From Blastococcus sp. (GTDB lineage: Bacteria; Actinomycetota; Actinomycetes; Mycobacteriales; Geodermatophilaceae), in contig JAODNN010000088.1 in NCBI GenBank assembly GCA_025465355.1, positions 1 to 45,666 on the forward strand: a stretch of DNA of 45,666 nt, written 5' to 3'. Numbering within the stretch: the stretch's first letter is position 1; each line of letters opens with the position of its first letter. Position numbers and translations under genes: made by a program. The notes below the pieces were generated by a model. It ran no database searches and was not told where the DNA came from. It saw only the letters and a list, made by a program, of their open reading frames with translations. Positions 28,186 through 36,944 of the stretch are shown here, in pieces.

Positions 28186-28854
28186 GTGTTCTACGTCATC
28201 GCCCACTTCGTGATCCGGCCCATCTTCTGGGCGCTGTTCCGACCGCGGGTCACCGGTCGGGAGCACGTGCCGTCGTCCGGACCGGTGATCCTGGCCAGCA
28301 ACCATCTGTCGTTCATCGACAGCATCGCCATCCCGACCGTCGCTCCCCGGCGCGTCGCCTACCTCGCCAAGGCCGAGTACTTCACCGGCTCCGGGATCGC
28401 GGGCTGGCTGTCGCGGGCACTGTTCACCGCGCTGGGCGCGCTGCCGGTGGAGCGGGGCACGCAGCGCGCTGCTCAGGCCGCCCTCGAGCCCGCGCTCGGT
28501 GTGCTCCAGCGAGGCGAGGCGTTCGGTATCTACCCCGAGGGCACCCGCTCGCGGGACGGCGGGCTGGCGCGGGGCAAGACCGGCGTCGCGTGGCTGGCCC
28601 TCACGGCCGACTGCCCGGTGGTCCCCGTCGCCGTCACCGGCACCGACCGCGTGCAGCCGATCGGGGCCCGGTGGCCGCGGCCGCGGCGCATCTCGATCAC
28701 GTTCGGCGAACCGCTGACCTTCCCGGAGCAGCGCGGCCAGGCGGGCAAGGGACGGGCCCGGCGGGAGGTCACCGACCGGATCATGAACTCGATCGCCGAG
28801 CTCTCCGGGCAGGAGAAGGTGGGGTGGGGCGGTCCGACGACCGCCTCCGTATGA
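28186..28854 (+). CDS. 1-acyl-sn-glycerol-3-phosphate acyltransferase family protein
   Basis: 222 aa PlsC-like enzyme that would add the second acyl chain to lysophosphatidic acid or a related acceptor at the inner membrane. Motif I NHLSFID (NHxxxxD) is near residue 39, motif II-like LPVERG, motif III YPEGTRSRDG near 115, and motif IV VPVAVTGTD. GTG 28186 has GGAGGAG upstream. It converges with the thioesterase gene, with only 6 nt between stops. Acceptor specificity cannot be told from sequence. Confidence 0.88.
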   Translation: MFYVIAHFVIRPIFWALFRPRVTGREHVPSSGPVILASNHLSFIDSIAIPTVAPRRVAYLAKAEYFTGSGIAGWLSRALFTALGALPVERGTQRAAQAALEPALGVLQRGEAFGIYPEGTRSRDGGLARGKTGVAWLALTADCPVVPVAVTGTDRVQPIGARWPRPRRISITFGEPLTFPEQRGQAGKGRARREVTDRIMNSIAELSGQEKVGWGGPTTASV

Positions 28855-28860
28855 GCAGCC

Positions 28861-29250
28861 TCAGCCGGCGCTGACCAGCTGCCGGATCTCCTCCGGCCAG
28901 GCGGTCGACCGACCGGCCGAGGTGCAGACATACGTCGTGCGGACCTCGCAGCACATCCGTTCGCCGACACGGATGACGAAGCGGACGACGAGGCTGCTGC
29001 GGCCGATCTCGACCAGCTCGGCGTCCACCTCGACGGTGTCCCCCCACCGCGCGGACGACCGCCACTCCAGCGAGCTCGCCACCACCAGGTGCTCGATGCC
29101 GCGGGCCCTCAACGCCGCCCAGTCGACTCCGCGGAGGGGCCACCAGGAGTTCACCGCCTCGTCGGCCCACACCAGGTAGTGCGCGTTGAAGACGATCCCC
29201 TGCTGATCGCACTCGACGAACCGGACGGGGGCGCTCCAGACCTGCGGCAC
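28861..29250 (-). CDS. Acyl-CoA thioesterase (4-hydroxybenzoyl-CoA thioesterase/YbgC hot-dog fold)
   Basis: 129 aa, single hot-dog domain. The N-terminal FVECDQQGIVFNAHYLVWADEA carries the active Asp and the following helix of the 4HBT-I group (VxxxDxDxxGHxNNxxY in broad terms; here CDQQGIVFNAHY). Predicted to hydrolyse an acyl-CoA; the chain type is unknown. TAACGT lies 8 nt before the GTG on the minus strand, so the mRNA is probably leaderless. It is divergent from the PPOX gene with only 40 bp between. Confidence 0.85.
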   Translation of the reverse strand: MPQVWSAPVRFVECDQQGIVFNAHYLVWADEAVNSWWPLRGVDWAALRARGIEHLVVASSLEWRSSARWGDTVEVDAELVEIGRSSLVVRFVIRVGERMCCEVRTTYVCTSAGRSTAWPEEIRQLVSAG

Positions 29251-29258
29251 GAGCGGAG

Positions 29259-29264
29259 ACGTTA
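29259..29264 (-). promoter_or_regulatory. Putative -10 box, leaderless thioesterase
   Basis: On the minus strand TAACGT, 8 nt before GTG 29250. A -35-like CCGACC lies 17 bp upstream and overlaps the -10 region of the divergent PPOX gene. Confidence 0.45.
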
Positions 29265-29278
29265 TCCGGGCGCCGCGT

Positions 29279-29284
29279 TACGGT
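29279..29284 (+). promoter_or_regulatory. Putative -10 box, leaderless PPOX gene
   Basis: TACGGT, 6 nt before GTG 29291. A -35-like GAGACG 17 bp upstream overlaps the -10 of the thioesterase gene, so the two divergent promoters share the same 40 bp. Confidence 0.45.
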
Positions 29285-29290
29285 CGGGCC

Positions 29291-29878
29291 GTGGATCCCC
29301 TGGCCGGCTATCGCCCGGCGTCCCAGCGAGTGCTCGACAAGGTCATCGACCGGCTGGACGAGCACTGCCGCGCGTTCATCGCGCTCTCGCCCTTCGCCAC
29401 GCTGGCCAGCGCCTCCCCGGACGGCTGGCCGGACGTCTCGCCCCGCGGCGGCGACCCCGGCTTCGTCCGCGTGCTCGACGAGCACCGCCTGGCGCTGCCG
29501 GACCGGCAGGGCAACAACCGGGTCGACAGCCTGCGCAACCTCGCCGCGAACCCGCGCGCGGCGCTGATGTTCTTCGTCCCCGGCATCGACGAGACGTTGC
29601 GCGTGTACGGCACCACCACGCTCACCCGTCCCGACACCCTCGACGTGGACCTCATCGACCTCGGCAAGCAGCCGCTGTCCGTGCTGGTCCTGCAGGTCGA
29701 GCGGGCCTACTTCCAGTGCGCCAAGGCGGTCATGCGGTCCGGACTCTGGGACCCCTCCCGGCGGGTGGACCGGTCGGTCTTCCCGCCGTTCTCGCAGGTC
29801 CTGCGCGACCACTGCCGCGACGCCACGGTGCCGCAGGACGAGGAGGCGATGCGCGCCGGCCTGGCCCTCGAGCTCTGA
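29291..29878 (+). CDS. PPOX-class FMN flavoprotein (pyridoxamine 5'-phosphate oxidase fold)
   Basis: 195 aa. The split-barrel core includes ALSPFATLASASPDGWPDVSPRGG, DPGFVRVLDEHRLALPDRQGNNR and GIDETLRVYGTTTL, the pattern of the FMN-binding MSMEG_1061-type PPOX proteins. Predicted FMN- or F420-dependent reductase or oxidase; substrate unknown. GTG 29291 has no Shine-Dalgarno but a -10 at leaderless spacing. Its stop is 16 nt from that of the small convergent gene at 29895. Confidence 0.85.
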   Translation: MDPLAGYRPASQRVLDKVIDRLDEHCRAFIALSPFATLASASPDGWPDVSPRGGDPGFVRVLDEHRLALPDRQGNNRVDSLRNLAANPRAALMFFVPGIDETLRVYGTTTLTRPDTLDVDLIDLGKQPLSVLVLQVERAYFQCAKAVMRSGLWDPSRRVDRSVFPPFSQVLRDHCRDATVPQDEEAMRAGLALEL

Positions 29879-29894
29879 CGGCGCCCGGGACCGG

Positions 29895-30092
29895 TCAGCT
29901 CGCGCGGAGGTCCCGGGCCAGGCGGCGATCGGCAACGGCCCGTTCGGTCATCACCCGGACGCGATCACGCCGGGGTCTGCGGCCGCTACCGAAGTAGTGC
30001 GCATCCTCGACGAGCTGGAACGCGGCAAGGACACTGGCTTTCGGTTCACGTGGCCGCAGAATCGCGGGACGCACCGGTTCGGCCGACGTCAT
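29895..30092 (-). CDS. Small hypothetical protein
   Basis: 65 aa from ATG 30092; not recognised. The sequence is basic (FGSGRRPRRDRVRV, DRRLARDLRAS) with a central helix-like ASVLAAFQLVEDAHYF, and no membrane segment. A purine-rich AGGAGAGGGGG lies a little far upstream. It could be a small nucleic-acid-binding protein, but that is a guess from charge only. It lies between two intergenic regions, downstream of an imperfect inverted repeat at 30200-30220. Confidence 0.45.
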   Translation of the reverse strand: MTSAEPVRPAILRPREPKASVLAAFQLVEDAHYFGSGRRPRRDRVRVMTERAVADRRLARDLRAS

Positions 30093-30199
30093 GTGGAGTC
30101 CCCCTCTCCTGGGGGGAGCCCGCCACGACCACCCCGTGGGGACATGGTGCCCCCTCATCGGCAGTCGGAATCCTCCGCGTGACCAATTGGTGCCGAAGT

Positions 30200-30220
30200 G
30201 TCACATGAGTCTCGTGTGAC
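30200..30220. repeat. 10-bp inverted repeat around a single base
   Basis: GTCACATGAG and CTCGTGTGAC flank one T; nine positions pair and the tenth is a G-T wobble in RNA. It is 18 bp past the stop of the gene at 30239 and about 108 bp before the start of the small gene at 30092. It can serve as a terminator of the first or an operator for the second. A palindrome ACCAATTGGT lies beside it at 30182-30191. Confidence 0.5.
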
Positions 30221-30238
30221 GAACGAGAGGAGCTGGGC

Positions 30239-30571
30239 TCAGGCGCCGTCCGAGGAGCCCCGGTCCACCCGCCGCTCGGCGTTCTCGGCCCGGGGCTCCC
30301 GCGCCCGCACGTGGTAGACCCCGGCCTGCTCGGTGAGGGCCTGCAGGTCGTAGCGATGGACCACTTTGGGCCCGTCGTGGAGGTGCACATGCGTCACCGT
30401 CGGCAGCGGCTCCCCGTGCCGCGCGGCGCGGATCTCCACTCTGCCGTCGAGGGGTCCACCCACGAACAGCAGAACGGCATCCTCGTCGGCGGCGCCCTGA
30501 ACGCCCCTGCCGGATTCCGCCCTTGCTGCACCGTCCTCGGCCAGTTCGGTCCTCCTTGCTCGGCTGCACAC
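30239..30571 (-). CDS. Hypothetical protein with ambiguous start
   Basis: 110 aa from GTG 30571, or 101 aa from a CTG at 30544. Not recognised. The conserved-looking core is VLLFVGGPLDGRVEIRAAR, then LPTVTHVHLHDGPKVVHRYDL, which looks like a small beta-rich domain with several His; the C-terminus is charged. The strongest ribosome site in the area, AAGGAGGA, sits about 5-6 nt before the CTG rather than before any ATG or GTG, while GTG 30571 has none. Its stop is followed by the inverted repeat at 30200-30220. Confidence 0.6.
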   Translation of the reverse strand: MCSRARRTELAEDGAARAESGRGVQGAADEDAVLLFVGGPLDGRVEIRAARHGEPLPTVTHVHLHDGPKVVHRYDLQALTEQAGVYHVRAREPRAENAERRVDRGSSDGA

Positions 30572-30605
30572 GACCCGCACCAGGGTAGGCGCGTGGGGCG
30601 ACTGT

Positions 30606-31652
30606 TCAGCCGGCCGAAGGCTCCCGCCGGGCCAGTTCGGCACGCACGAGCGGCGCCACCTCGGTGCCCAGCAGCTCGATCGAGCGAAGCACCTCGCGGT
30701 GCGGGGCGGCGCCGAGCGAGGACTGCATGAGGAACCGCTGGTGTCCGAAGACCTCCTGCTGGAAGAGGATCTTCTCGGCGACCTGCTCCGGGCTGCCGAC
30801 GACGAGGGCGCCGTGCCGGCCGGTGAGCGCATCGAACTGGTCGCGGGTCATGGCGCCCCACCCCCGCTCCCGCCCCAGCCGGGTCATCACGTCGGCGTAG
30901 GTCGCGAAGAAGCTGTCGGCCGCCGCCTGGGAGGTGTCCGCCACGAAGCCGTGCGAGTTGATCGATACCGGTAGCGGCCCGTTCCCGAACTGTTCGGCTG
31001 CCCGCCGGTGCAGCGTCGCGAGCGGCGCGAAGCGGGCCGGCTCACCGCCGATGATCGCCAGTGCCAGGGGCAGACCCAGTGCACCGGCCCGGACGGCGGA
31101 CTGCGCGCTGCCGCCGACCGCGACCCAGACGGGCAGTGGCTGCTGGACCGGCCGGGGGAACACCGGCTGGTCCTCGAGCGCGGCTCGGTGCTTTCCGGAC
31201 CAGGTGACCCGTTCGGAGTCGCGCAGCTTCAGCAGCAGGTCGAGCTTCTCCGCGAAGAGCTCGTCGTAGTCGTCGAGGTCGAACCCGAACAGCGGGAAGG
31301 ATTCGATGAAGGAACCCCGCCCGGCCATGATCTCGGCCCGGCCATCCGAGAGCAGGTCGAGCGTGGCGTACTGCTGGAAGACGCGGACCGGGTCCTCGGA
31401 CGAGAGCACCGTGACCGCACTGGTCAGCCGGATGTCCGTCGTCCGGCCGGCGGCGGTGGCGAGCACCGTCGAGGGTGCGCTGATCGCGTAGTCGGGGCGG
31501 TGGTGCTCGCCCAGCCCGAAGACGTCGAGCCCCACCTGGTCGGCGAGCTCGATCTCCTCCAGCAGGTTCGCCAGCCGCTGCCGCGGGCTGAGCGCCGTCC
31601 CCGTGCGCGGGTCGGTGGCCACGTCCCCGAAGGTGTAGACACCCAGCTCCAC
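30606..31652 (-). CDS. LLM-class flavin-dependent oxidoreductase
   Basis: 348 aa luciferase-like TIM barrel. Marks: ELGVYTFGD at the N-terminus, [27 protein letters not shown] (GEHH is typical of the Atu2307/alkanal-type LLM group), [31 protein letters not shown] and [13 protein letters not shown]. It uses FMN or F420 supplied by a reductase; substrate unknown. GTG 31652 has GGAGG 6 nt upstream. Upstream Met readings add a disordered stretch. Same strand as the gene at 30239, 34 nt apart. Confidence 0.9.
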   Translation of the reverse strand: MELGVYTFGDVATDPRTGTALSPRQRLANLLEEIELADQVGLDVFGLGEHHRPDYAISAPSTVLATAAGRTTDIRLTSAVTVLSSEDPVRVFQQYATLDLLSDGRAEIMAGRGSFIESFPLFGFDLDDYDELFAEKLDLLLKLRDSERVTWSGKHRAALEDQPVFPRPVQQPLPVWVAVGGSAQSAVRAGALGLPLALAIIGGEPARFAPLATLHRRAAEQFGNGPLPVSINSHGFVADTSQAAADSFFATYADVMTRLGRERGWGAMTRDQFDALTGRHGALVVGSPEQVAEKILFQQEVFGHQRFLMQSSLGAAPHREVLRSIELLGTEVAPLVRAELARREPSAG

Positions 31653-31716
31653 AGCGGTCCTCCCCGACGGCGCCGACGTCCGGCCCCGAACCGGTTGAAC
31701 GTACAACTGCCCCGGG

Positions 31717-32784
31717 CTACGGGCGCGCGCCGGCTCCGGCCCGCCGGAGCCACCGTGCCACCAGCGGCGCGCTGAGCAGCATCACGAAGAGGCGGAGCAC
31801 CTGCACGGACAGCACGAACGTGGTGTCCGCACCGCTGTCGCTGGCGGTCGCGAGGACGGCATACAGGCCGCCGGGCGTCGTAGCGAGGTAGCCGTCGAGA
31901 GCGCTCGTGCCGGTCACGGCCGAGAGCAGCGCCCCGAGACCGGCGCACGCCAGAATCAGCCCGACGATGACGACGAGCGCCAGCGGCAGCGCCCGGCCGA
32001 TCGTGCGCAGGCTCGCGCGGGTGAAGCTGAGCCCGACCTGCAACCCGATGACGAGAAAGGCCGCGTTCTGCAGCAGGGCGGGGACACCGATGTGGGCCAG
32101 GCCGGTGAGGGCGACGGCCGCTGCGGCCAGCATGGGACCCAGCAGGGGCGCCACCGGGATACGCAGCAACCGGCCCAGCCCCAGCCCGGCCACCGAGCAG
32201 GCCGCGGTGAGCGCCAGCCCGGCCGGCCAGCCGGGCCAGCTGCCGGCAGGAGCGCCGCCGGAGCCGGACGAGGCGCCGTAGACCGTCGTCGCCACCACCG
32301 GCATGAGGACGACGATGAGCAGCACCCGCAGGTACTGCAGCACCGCGACCATCCGCTCGTCGGCGCCGAGATCGCGAGCCATCACGACGATCCCGGAGGC
32401 ACCGCCGGCGATCATGGAGAAGGCCCCGGTCACCGGGGTGATGCCGCGGTTCAGCCGCAGCACCAGGCCGGCCAGCAGGCTCAGCACGAGCGTGCCCACG
32501 GTGACCAGCAGGACGGGCAGCCAGTTCGTGGCGACCGCACGCAGCGTGCCCAGGTCCACGAGTGCGCCCATCGCGACGCCGACGACGGCCTGGGCGGCCA
32601 CGGTCGCCGACCTCGGCACGGCCGCCCGGTGGCCGATGGCCAGCGCGCGGACCAGGCCCGCCACCAGCCCGCCGAAGAGCGCCGGGGACGGCAGGCGGAG
32701 GACGCCGAGCAGGAGGGCGAGGGCCGCCGCTCCGACGACCACCGCGGCGCCGTCGAGGAGCACTCGCGCCCGCTGGCTGCCCAT
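31717..32784 (-). CDS. AbrB-family membrane protein (putative transporter)
   Basis: 355 aa with about 9-10 hydrophobic segments in two similar halves. Repeated features are [12 protein letters not shown] and [16 protein letters not shown], and after each a GVAMGAL or [12 protein letters not shown] motif, with [17 protein letters not shown] and [13 protein letters not shown] matching the duplicated AbrB (PF05145) pattern. The Escherichia coli member was called a regulator of aidB, but the fold is a membrane transporter. Substrate unknown. ATG 32784 follows GGGGGCGGA. It is divergent from the siroheme synthase gene, 115 bp apart. Confidence 0.82.
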   Translation of the reverse strand: MGSQRARVLLDGAAVVVGAAALALLLGVLRLPSPALFGGLVAGLVRALAIGHRAAVPRSATVAAQAVVGVAMGALVDLGTLRAVATNWLPVLLVTVGTLVLSLLAGLVLRLNRGITPVTGAFSMIAGGASGIVVMARDLGADERMVAVLQYLRVLLIVVLMPVVATTVYGASSGSGGAPAGSWPGWPAGLALTAACSVAGLGLGRLLRIPVAPLLGPMLAAAAVALTGLAHIGVPALLQNAAFLVIGLQVGLSFTRASLRTIGRALPLALVVIVGLILACAGLGALLSAVTGTSALDGYLATTPGGLYAVLATASDSGADTTFVLSVQVLRLFVMLLSAPLVARWLRRAGAGARP

Positions 32785-32899
32785 TCCGCCCCCGCTTCCT
32801 CGTACCGCGACCGTTCCCGTCCACTGTGCACCGGGCCTGTCGAACCCCTGCCGAGGGGCCGACGTACCGCGTCCCCGCTGCTCCGCCGAGAATGAGCCG

Positions 32900-34144
32900 A
32901 TGAACGCCACCCCCGTCGATCCCGCATCAGGGGTGGTCTACCCCGTCGGGCTGCGCCTGCTCGGCCGGCGGGTGGTCGTGGTCGGTGGCGGGCAGGTCGC
33001 CCACCGCCGGGTCGCCGGACTGCTCGATGCGCGGGCCCGGGTGACCGTCGTCAGCCCCGAGGTCACCCCCGCTCTGGAAGCGCTGGTCCAGCCCGGCTCG
33101 GTGACCTGGCTGTCCCGCCGGTACGAGCCCGGCGATCTCGACGGCGCCTGGTACGCCGTCGCAGCCACCGACGATCCGGCCGTCAACGCCGCCGTGGCCG
33201 AGGAGGCCGAGCAGGCCCGCATCTTCTGCGCCCGCGCGGACGACCGGTCGGCCTCCAGCGCCTGGACGCCGGCCGTGGGGCGGCAGGGCGACCTGGTGGT
33301 CGGGGTGCACGGCGGCGGAGATCCGCTGCGGGCGGTGGGCGTCCGCGACGCCGTCGTCAGCGGGCTCACCGACGGCAGCATCGCCGACCGGGCCGGCCGC
33401 GCACCGACGGACGGGCGAGGAGGCAGCGTGGTGCTGGTCGGTGGCGGCCCGGGCGATCCGGGGCTGATCACCGTGGAGGGGCTGCGGGCGCTGTCCCAGG
33501 CCGATGTCGTGGTGGCCGACCACCTGGCACCGCTGTCCCTGCTGGCCTCGCTGCCGACCGATGTGGAGGTCGTCGACGCCTCGAAGCTGCCCCGGGGCCG
33601 GTCGATGGCGCAGGAGCAGATCAACGCGCTGCTGGTCGAGCGGGCCCGGGCCGGGAAGCGGGTCGTGCGGCTCAAGGGCGGCGACCCGTTCGTCTTCGGG
33701 CGGGGCATGGAGGAGCTCCAGGAGTGCCTGGCCGCGGGGATCCCGGTCGAGGTGGTGCCCGGTGTGACCAGCGCGATCGGGGTACCCGCGCTGGCCGGGA
33801 TCCCGGTCACCCACCGCGGCCTGACCCACGAGTTCGTCGTCGTCTCGGGGCACGTGCCGCCCGGCCATCCCGACTCGCTGGTCGACTGGGCGGCGCTCGG
33901 GCGGTTGCGCGGCACCCTCGTCGTCCTGATGGGCGTGGACACGGCTCCCGCGATCGCCGCCGCGCTCATCGAGCACGGCCGCGCGCCGGAGACACCGGTC
34001 GCCATCATCAGCGACGGCTCGCTGCCCACGCAGCGCGTCGTCCGGACGACGCTCGCCGGGCTGCCCAAGACGGTCGCCGGGGAGAACATCCGGCCGCCCG
34101 CGGTCTGGGTCGTCGGTGACGTCGTCGGTCTCACCGACCAGTAG
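32900..34144 (+). CDS. cysG: Siroheme synthase-type fusion: precorrin-2 dehydrogenase plus uroporphyrinogen-III C-methyltransferase
   Basis: 414 aa. Residues about 10-150 are the CysG-A/MET8-like domain: NAD motif VVVVGGGQVAHRRVAGLL, VSPEV, AVAATDDPAVNAAV. Residues about 175-405 are the CobA-type methyltransferase: VLVGGGPGDPGLITVEGLRAL, VRLKGGDPFVFGRG, VVPGVTSAIGVPALAGIPVTHRG. It would convert uroporphyrinogen III to precorrin-2 and then sirohydrochlorin, feeding siroheme for sulfite or nitrite reductase, or cobalamin. Iron insertion needs the first domain; the Asp used for it in CysG was not checked. ATG 32900 has no strong RBS. Confidence 0.92.
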   Translation: MNATPVDPASGVVYPVGLRLLGRRVVVVGGGQVAHRRVAGLLDARARVTVVSPEVTPALEALVQPGSVTWLSRRYEPGDLDGAWYAVAATDDPAVNAAVAEEAEQARIFCARADDRSASSAWTPAVGRQGDLVVGVHGGGDPLRAVGVRDAVVSGLTDGSIADRAGRAPTDGRGGSVVLVGGGPGDPGLITVEGLRALSQADVVVADHLAPLSLLASLPTDVEVVDASKLPRGRSMAQEQINALLVERARAGKRVVRLKGGDPFVFGRGMEELQECLAAGIPVEVVPGVTSAIGVPALAGIPVTHRGLTHEFVVVSGHVPPGHPDSLVDWAALGRLRGTLVVLMGVDTAPAIAAALIEHGRAPETPVAIISDGSLPTQRVVRTTLAGLPKTVAGENIRPPAVWVVGDVVGLTDQ

Positions 34145-34269
34145 GCGCCAGGCCGGTGTTCCCGCCGGCAGGTCGGGCGCCGTTGTGTCCCCCCGACCGG
34201 CAGGGCCAGCATGGACCTCGCCGGGCGAGAGGTGACCAGGCGTGGAGGCAAGGTCCCGGAAGGACGCCG

Positions 34270-34509
34270 ATGGACGCCGACGACACCGCCGCGCTGCGCC
34301 AGGAGCTCACGCTCGTGGAGCAGGACCTGGCCCAGCTCCGTCAGCTCGCCGCTGAGCTGCGCCGCCGGGTCGGCGAGCGTGCGGACGATCCCACGGACCC
34401 CAATGAGAAGGCCACGCTGATCACCGAAGCGGAGGAGCAGGAGGCCTTCATCGACGTGCTCGAGCAGCGACGGGAGGACCTGCTCCGGCGGCTGGGCGAG
34501 CACGCCTGA
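34270..34509 (+). CDS. Small coiled-coil protein, unknown function
   Basis: 79 aa from ATG 34270 with AAGGA 6 nt upstream. Two long helices (TAALRQELTLVEQDLAQLRQL and EAFIDVLEQRREDLLRRL) with heptad-like Leu spacing are joined by DDPTDPNEKATLITEAEEQ. It is very acidic, with no membrane or secretion signal, so probably a cytoplasmic helical hairpin that could oligomerise. Not recognised beyond this. It converges with the dioxygenase gene. Confidence 0.75.
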   Translation: MDADDTAALRQELTLVEQDLAQLRQLAAELRRRVGERADDPTDPNEKATLITEAEEQEAFIDVLEQRREDLLRRLGEHA

Positions 34510-34530
34510 GCGCGCTCCGACCGGTAGGGG

Positions 34531-35382
34531 TCAGATGTTGGCGCCGTCCGGGGGTGGTCCGTCGGGAAGCGGGGCGGCGAACCCGGAACCGGACGCCGGA
34601 GGCGTGGCCATCCCCACGGTGTACGAGGTCATCGACAGGGAGCCGTAGGCGTACCCGTCGACCAGCACCTCGGCAGGGGTGTCCGTCGCCCCCGCGACCC
34701 CGGCGAGGTAGAGCAGGGGCAGGAAGTGGTCGGCCGTCGGGACGGCGAGGTCGTAGTAGCGGTGCCCGTCGAGCCGGCCGACCTCGGTGGGGTCGGTCAG
34801 CATGCGCTCCTTCGCCTCCTCGTCGAAGCGCTGCGCCCAGTCGAAGCCGGCGTCGGGCAGGGCGCGGCTGACGCCACCCAGGTTGTGCACGACGTTGCCG
34901 CTGGCCACTACCAGAACGCCGTCCTCGCGGAGCGGTGCGAGAGCCGCGCCGAGCTGCAGGTGGTAGTCGAAGGATTTCAGCGCGTTGATCGACAACTGCA
35001 CGACCGGGATGTCGGCCTCCGGGAAGGCGTGCCTCAGCACCGACCAGGCGCCGTGGTCGATGCCCCAGCTGTCGACGTCCCTGCCGACCCACGTGGGGTG
35101 CACGATGTCGGCGATCTCCTCGTAGAGGCCGGGCAGCCCGGGTGGCTCGTACCGGACGTCGAAGAGCTCGGGCGGAAAGCCGAAGAAGTCGTGGATCGTG
35201 CGCGGCCGCGGCATCGCGGTGACCGCCGTGGCGTGCACGTACCAGTGCGCCGAGACGACCAGGATCGCGCGGGGCCGCGGCACCGCCCGGCCGAACGCCT
35301 GCCAGGCCTCGGTGTACCGGTTCTTCTCGAGCGCGTTCATCGGGTTGCCGTGACCGATGAACGCGGCAGGCATGACGGTCAT
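34531..35382 (-). CDS. DOPA 4,5-dioxygenase-like extradiol dioxygenase (YgiD family)
   Basis: 283 aa. This is the class III extradiol dioxygenase LigB fold: FIGHGNPMNAL (His ligand near 11), VVSAHWYV (His near 46), GIDHGAWSVLRHAFP, VVASGNVVHNLGG (His near 166) and TADHFLPLLYLAG (His near 218). E. coli YgiD opens the ring of L-DOPA; here a catechol-type substrate is likely, exact identity unknown. ATG 35382 has GGGGGAGGG upstream. It is divergent from the M48-like gene with 155 bp between. Confidence 0.88.
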   Translation of the reverse strand: MTVMPAAFIGHGNPMNALEKNRYTEAWQAFGRAVPRPRAILVVSAHWYVHATAVTAMPRPRTIHDFFGFPPELFDVRYEPPGLPGLYEEIADIVHPTWVGRDVDSWGIDHGAWSVLRHAFPEADIPVVQLSINALKSFDYHLQLGAALAPLREDGVLVVASGNVVHNLGGVSRALPDAGFDWAQRFDEEAKERMLTDPTEVGRLDGHRYYDLAVPTADHFLPLLYLAGVAGATDTPAEVLVDGYAYGSLSMTSYTVGMATPPASGSGFAAPLPDGPPPDGANI

Positions 35383-35537
35383 GCGGCCCTCCCCCTGTCG
35401 TCGCCGGTCCCCTCGCCGGCGACCGCGATCATCTCCCCGGGAGCCTCCCGGTGCGACACAGCGGGACCGGACGGTTCAGCCCGCGGGCGTGGGCCGCCGC
35501 CGGGCCGGCGGCAGCACATCCGCCATGCTGCTGGGCG

Positions 35538-36143
35538 ATGAGCACCCACCAGGAGCCCCAGGGGCCGGCGGAGCCCGCGGAGGCCGAGCTCGTCCGGGCC
35601 CGGCTGCGCACGCTCGCCGAGGCCTCCGGCCTGCCCGTGCCCCCCATGGCGGTCGACAAGCCGCGCAAGGAGGACCGGCTCCCCAGGGTCGGTGAGATCG
35701 ACGGCGAGCAGACCGTCCTCGTCCCGCGGTCGCTGCTGACCGCGAGCCCGCCCCGGCAGCTGTGGTACCTCGCGGCGTGCCTGGGTCGGTTGGTCTCGCC
35801 GGAACCGCGGCGGCGTCACCGGCTCGGCGGGCTCTTCCTCGTCCTCCTGCTCGTGGCGTATCTGGTGCTGCTGTTCGCCGCGCGGCCGCCGTGGCTCTGG
35901 ATCACCGTCCTGGTGCTGTATCCGGTGGGCGCGTGGGCGCTCCGCTGGGAACGCCGGGCGATGGAGGACGCCGGCCGCTCCGTCCTCGCCGCGGCCGGGC
36001 ACCCTCCCGTGGAGGTCGCCCGCGCGGCCTTCGGGGCCGACCAGGACCCCCCGTTCCTGACCCGGCTCCTGTCGCCCGAGCCGGCGCCGAGCCGGCGGAT
36101 CGCGGCGGCTGAGGCGGCCTCCGGGGCAGATCCGTCCGCGTGA
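35538..36143 (+). CDS. Degenerate M48-like membrane protein
   Basis: 201 aa. Residues about 55-85 (QTVLVPRSLLTASPPRQLWYLAACLGRLVSPE) follow the M48 protease pattern of a strand then the helix that should hold HExxH, but read LAACLGRL, so the zinc ligands are gone. Two membrane helices follow (GGLFLVLLLVAYLVLLFA and PPWLWITVLVLYPVGAWAL), then WERRAMEDAGRSVLAAAG, the place where M48 proteins have ExxxD. Probably a non-catalytic membrane protein. ATG 35538; no strong RBS. Confidence 0.6.
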   Translation: MSTHQEPQGPAEPAEAELVRARLRTLAEASGLPVPPMAVDKPRKEDRLPRVGEIDGEQTVLVPRSLLTASPPRQLWYLAACLGRLVSPEPRRRHRLGGLFLVLLLVAYLVLLFAARPPWLWITVLVLYPVGAWALRWERRAMEDAGRSVLAAAGHPPVEVARAAFGADQDPPFLTRLLSPEPAPSRRIAAAEAASGADPSA

Positions 36144-36162
36144 CACCCAGCGTTCTCCCCCG

Positions 36163-36861
36163 TCAGAGCCCCAGGCCCTCCAGCAGGATCTGGCGTTCAG
36201 CGGGCGCCCGGCGGGGGCACGACGTGCACAACGGCTGTCCCGGGAGCAGGTACATCAGGCAGCAGGAGGCCCGGCGGGTGAAGCGGGCACCGGCGACGTC
36301 GACGTAGCGGGGCTCGGGCAGCGGCGCTCCGATCGCAGCGGCCAGCGGCCGTGCCTCCGCAGTGACCGCCCGGACGTCGCCCAGTGCCCGGCCCAGCGTC
36401 AGCAGCTGGTTGGCCAGGGAGTCCGTGGCGATGGCCCACAGCGGGCGTTCCCGCATCCGGCCGGCCTCGGCGACGGCGGTGATCACGGCCGCCAGGGAAT
36501 CCCGCACGTCCCCGGCCAGGTCCTTCCCCCCGGCCGCGGCCACCGCTGCCGCCGGCAGGCCGCCGGGCAGCAGCGAGATCGAGATGTCCTCCAGGCGGCC
36601 CGACAGCGGGACGCCGGCCACCAGCCCGGCCAGTGGCGGCGTGAGCAGCACCGTCGACGCCGAGTACCACCACACCGTCGCGAGGACGCGGCGGTCCGCC
36701 GAGCCCTGCCGCCGGGCGCGGGAGACGAGCCTGGCCGCCGTCCACGCGGGGTCGGCGAGCACTGTCGCCGGCACCACCTCCGCGGCCGGCGGCGGGACCA
36801 GACCGAGCGCAGCGGCGCCCGGGATCCGCGCGGCCACCACCGCCTGCGGAGCCTGGTTCAC
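36163..36861 (-). CDS. FhuF-like ferric siderophore reductase/[2Fe-2S] protein
   Basis: 232 aa. The C-terminus ends in [17 protein letters not shown], the C-C-x(10)-C-x2-C pattern of the FhuF C-terminal [2Fe-2S] domain. The rest matches the FhuF/IucA-like reductase fold only loosely ([19 protein letters not shown]). It would reduce ferric siderophores in the cytoplasm to free iron. No siderophore or transport gene is adjacent. GTG 36861 is preceded by CAGACT, 5 of 6 to a -10 consensus, at 6 nt, so it may be leaderless. It is divergent from acs. Confidence 0.82.
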   Translation of the reverse strand: MNQAPQAVVAARIPGAAALGLVPPPAAEVVPATVLADPAWTAARLVSRARRQGSADRRVLATVWWYSASTVLLTPPLAGLVAGVPLSGRLEDISISLLPGGLPAAAVAAAGGKDLAGDVRDSLAAVITAVAEAGRMRERPLWAIATDSLANQLLTLGRALGDVRAVTAEARPLAAAIGAPLPEPRYVDVAGARFTRRASCCLMYLLPGQPLCTSCPRRAPAERQILLEGLGL

Positions 36862-36938
36862 CCGGCCAGTCTGGCGCGGCGATCGGGTGCATGCGCACGT
36901 GGGCGCCATACGGGGAGACGGGAACCGGCCCCAGGTCA

Positions 36939-36944
36939 TACGGT
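36939..36944 (+). promoter_or_regulatory. Putative -10 box of acs
   Basis: TACGGT, giving a leader of about 54 nt before ATG 37005. It is adjoined by a CRP-like element. Confidence 0.4.

Noticed and set aside
30197-30221. GTCACA and TGTGAC around 30200-30220, considered as a CRP site
   Set aside because: The half-sites point outward and the spacing does not fit TGTGA-N6-TCACA.
22979-36861. Considered the accessory stretch as a genomic island
   Set aside because: No integrase, tRNA edge, direct-repeat ends or shift in base use was seen; it looks like ordinary lineage-specific chromosome.
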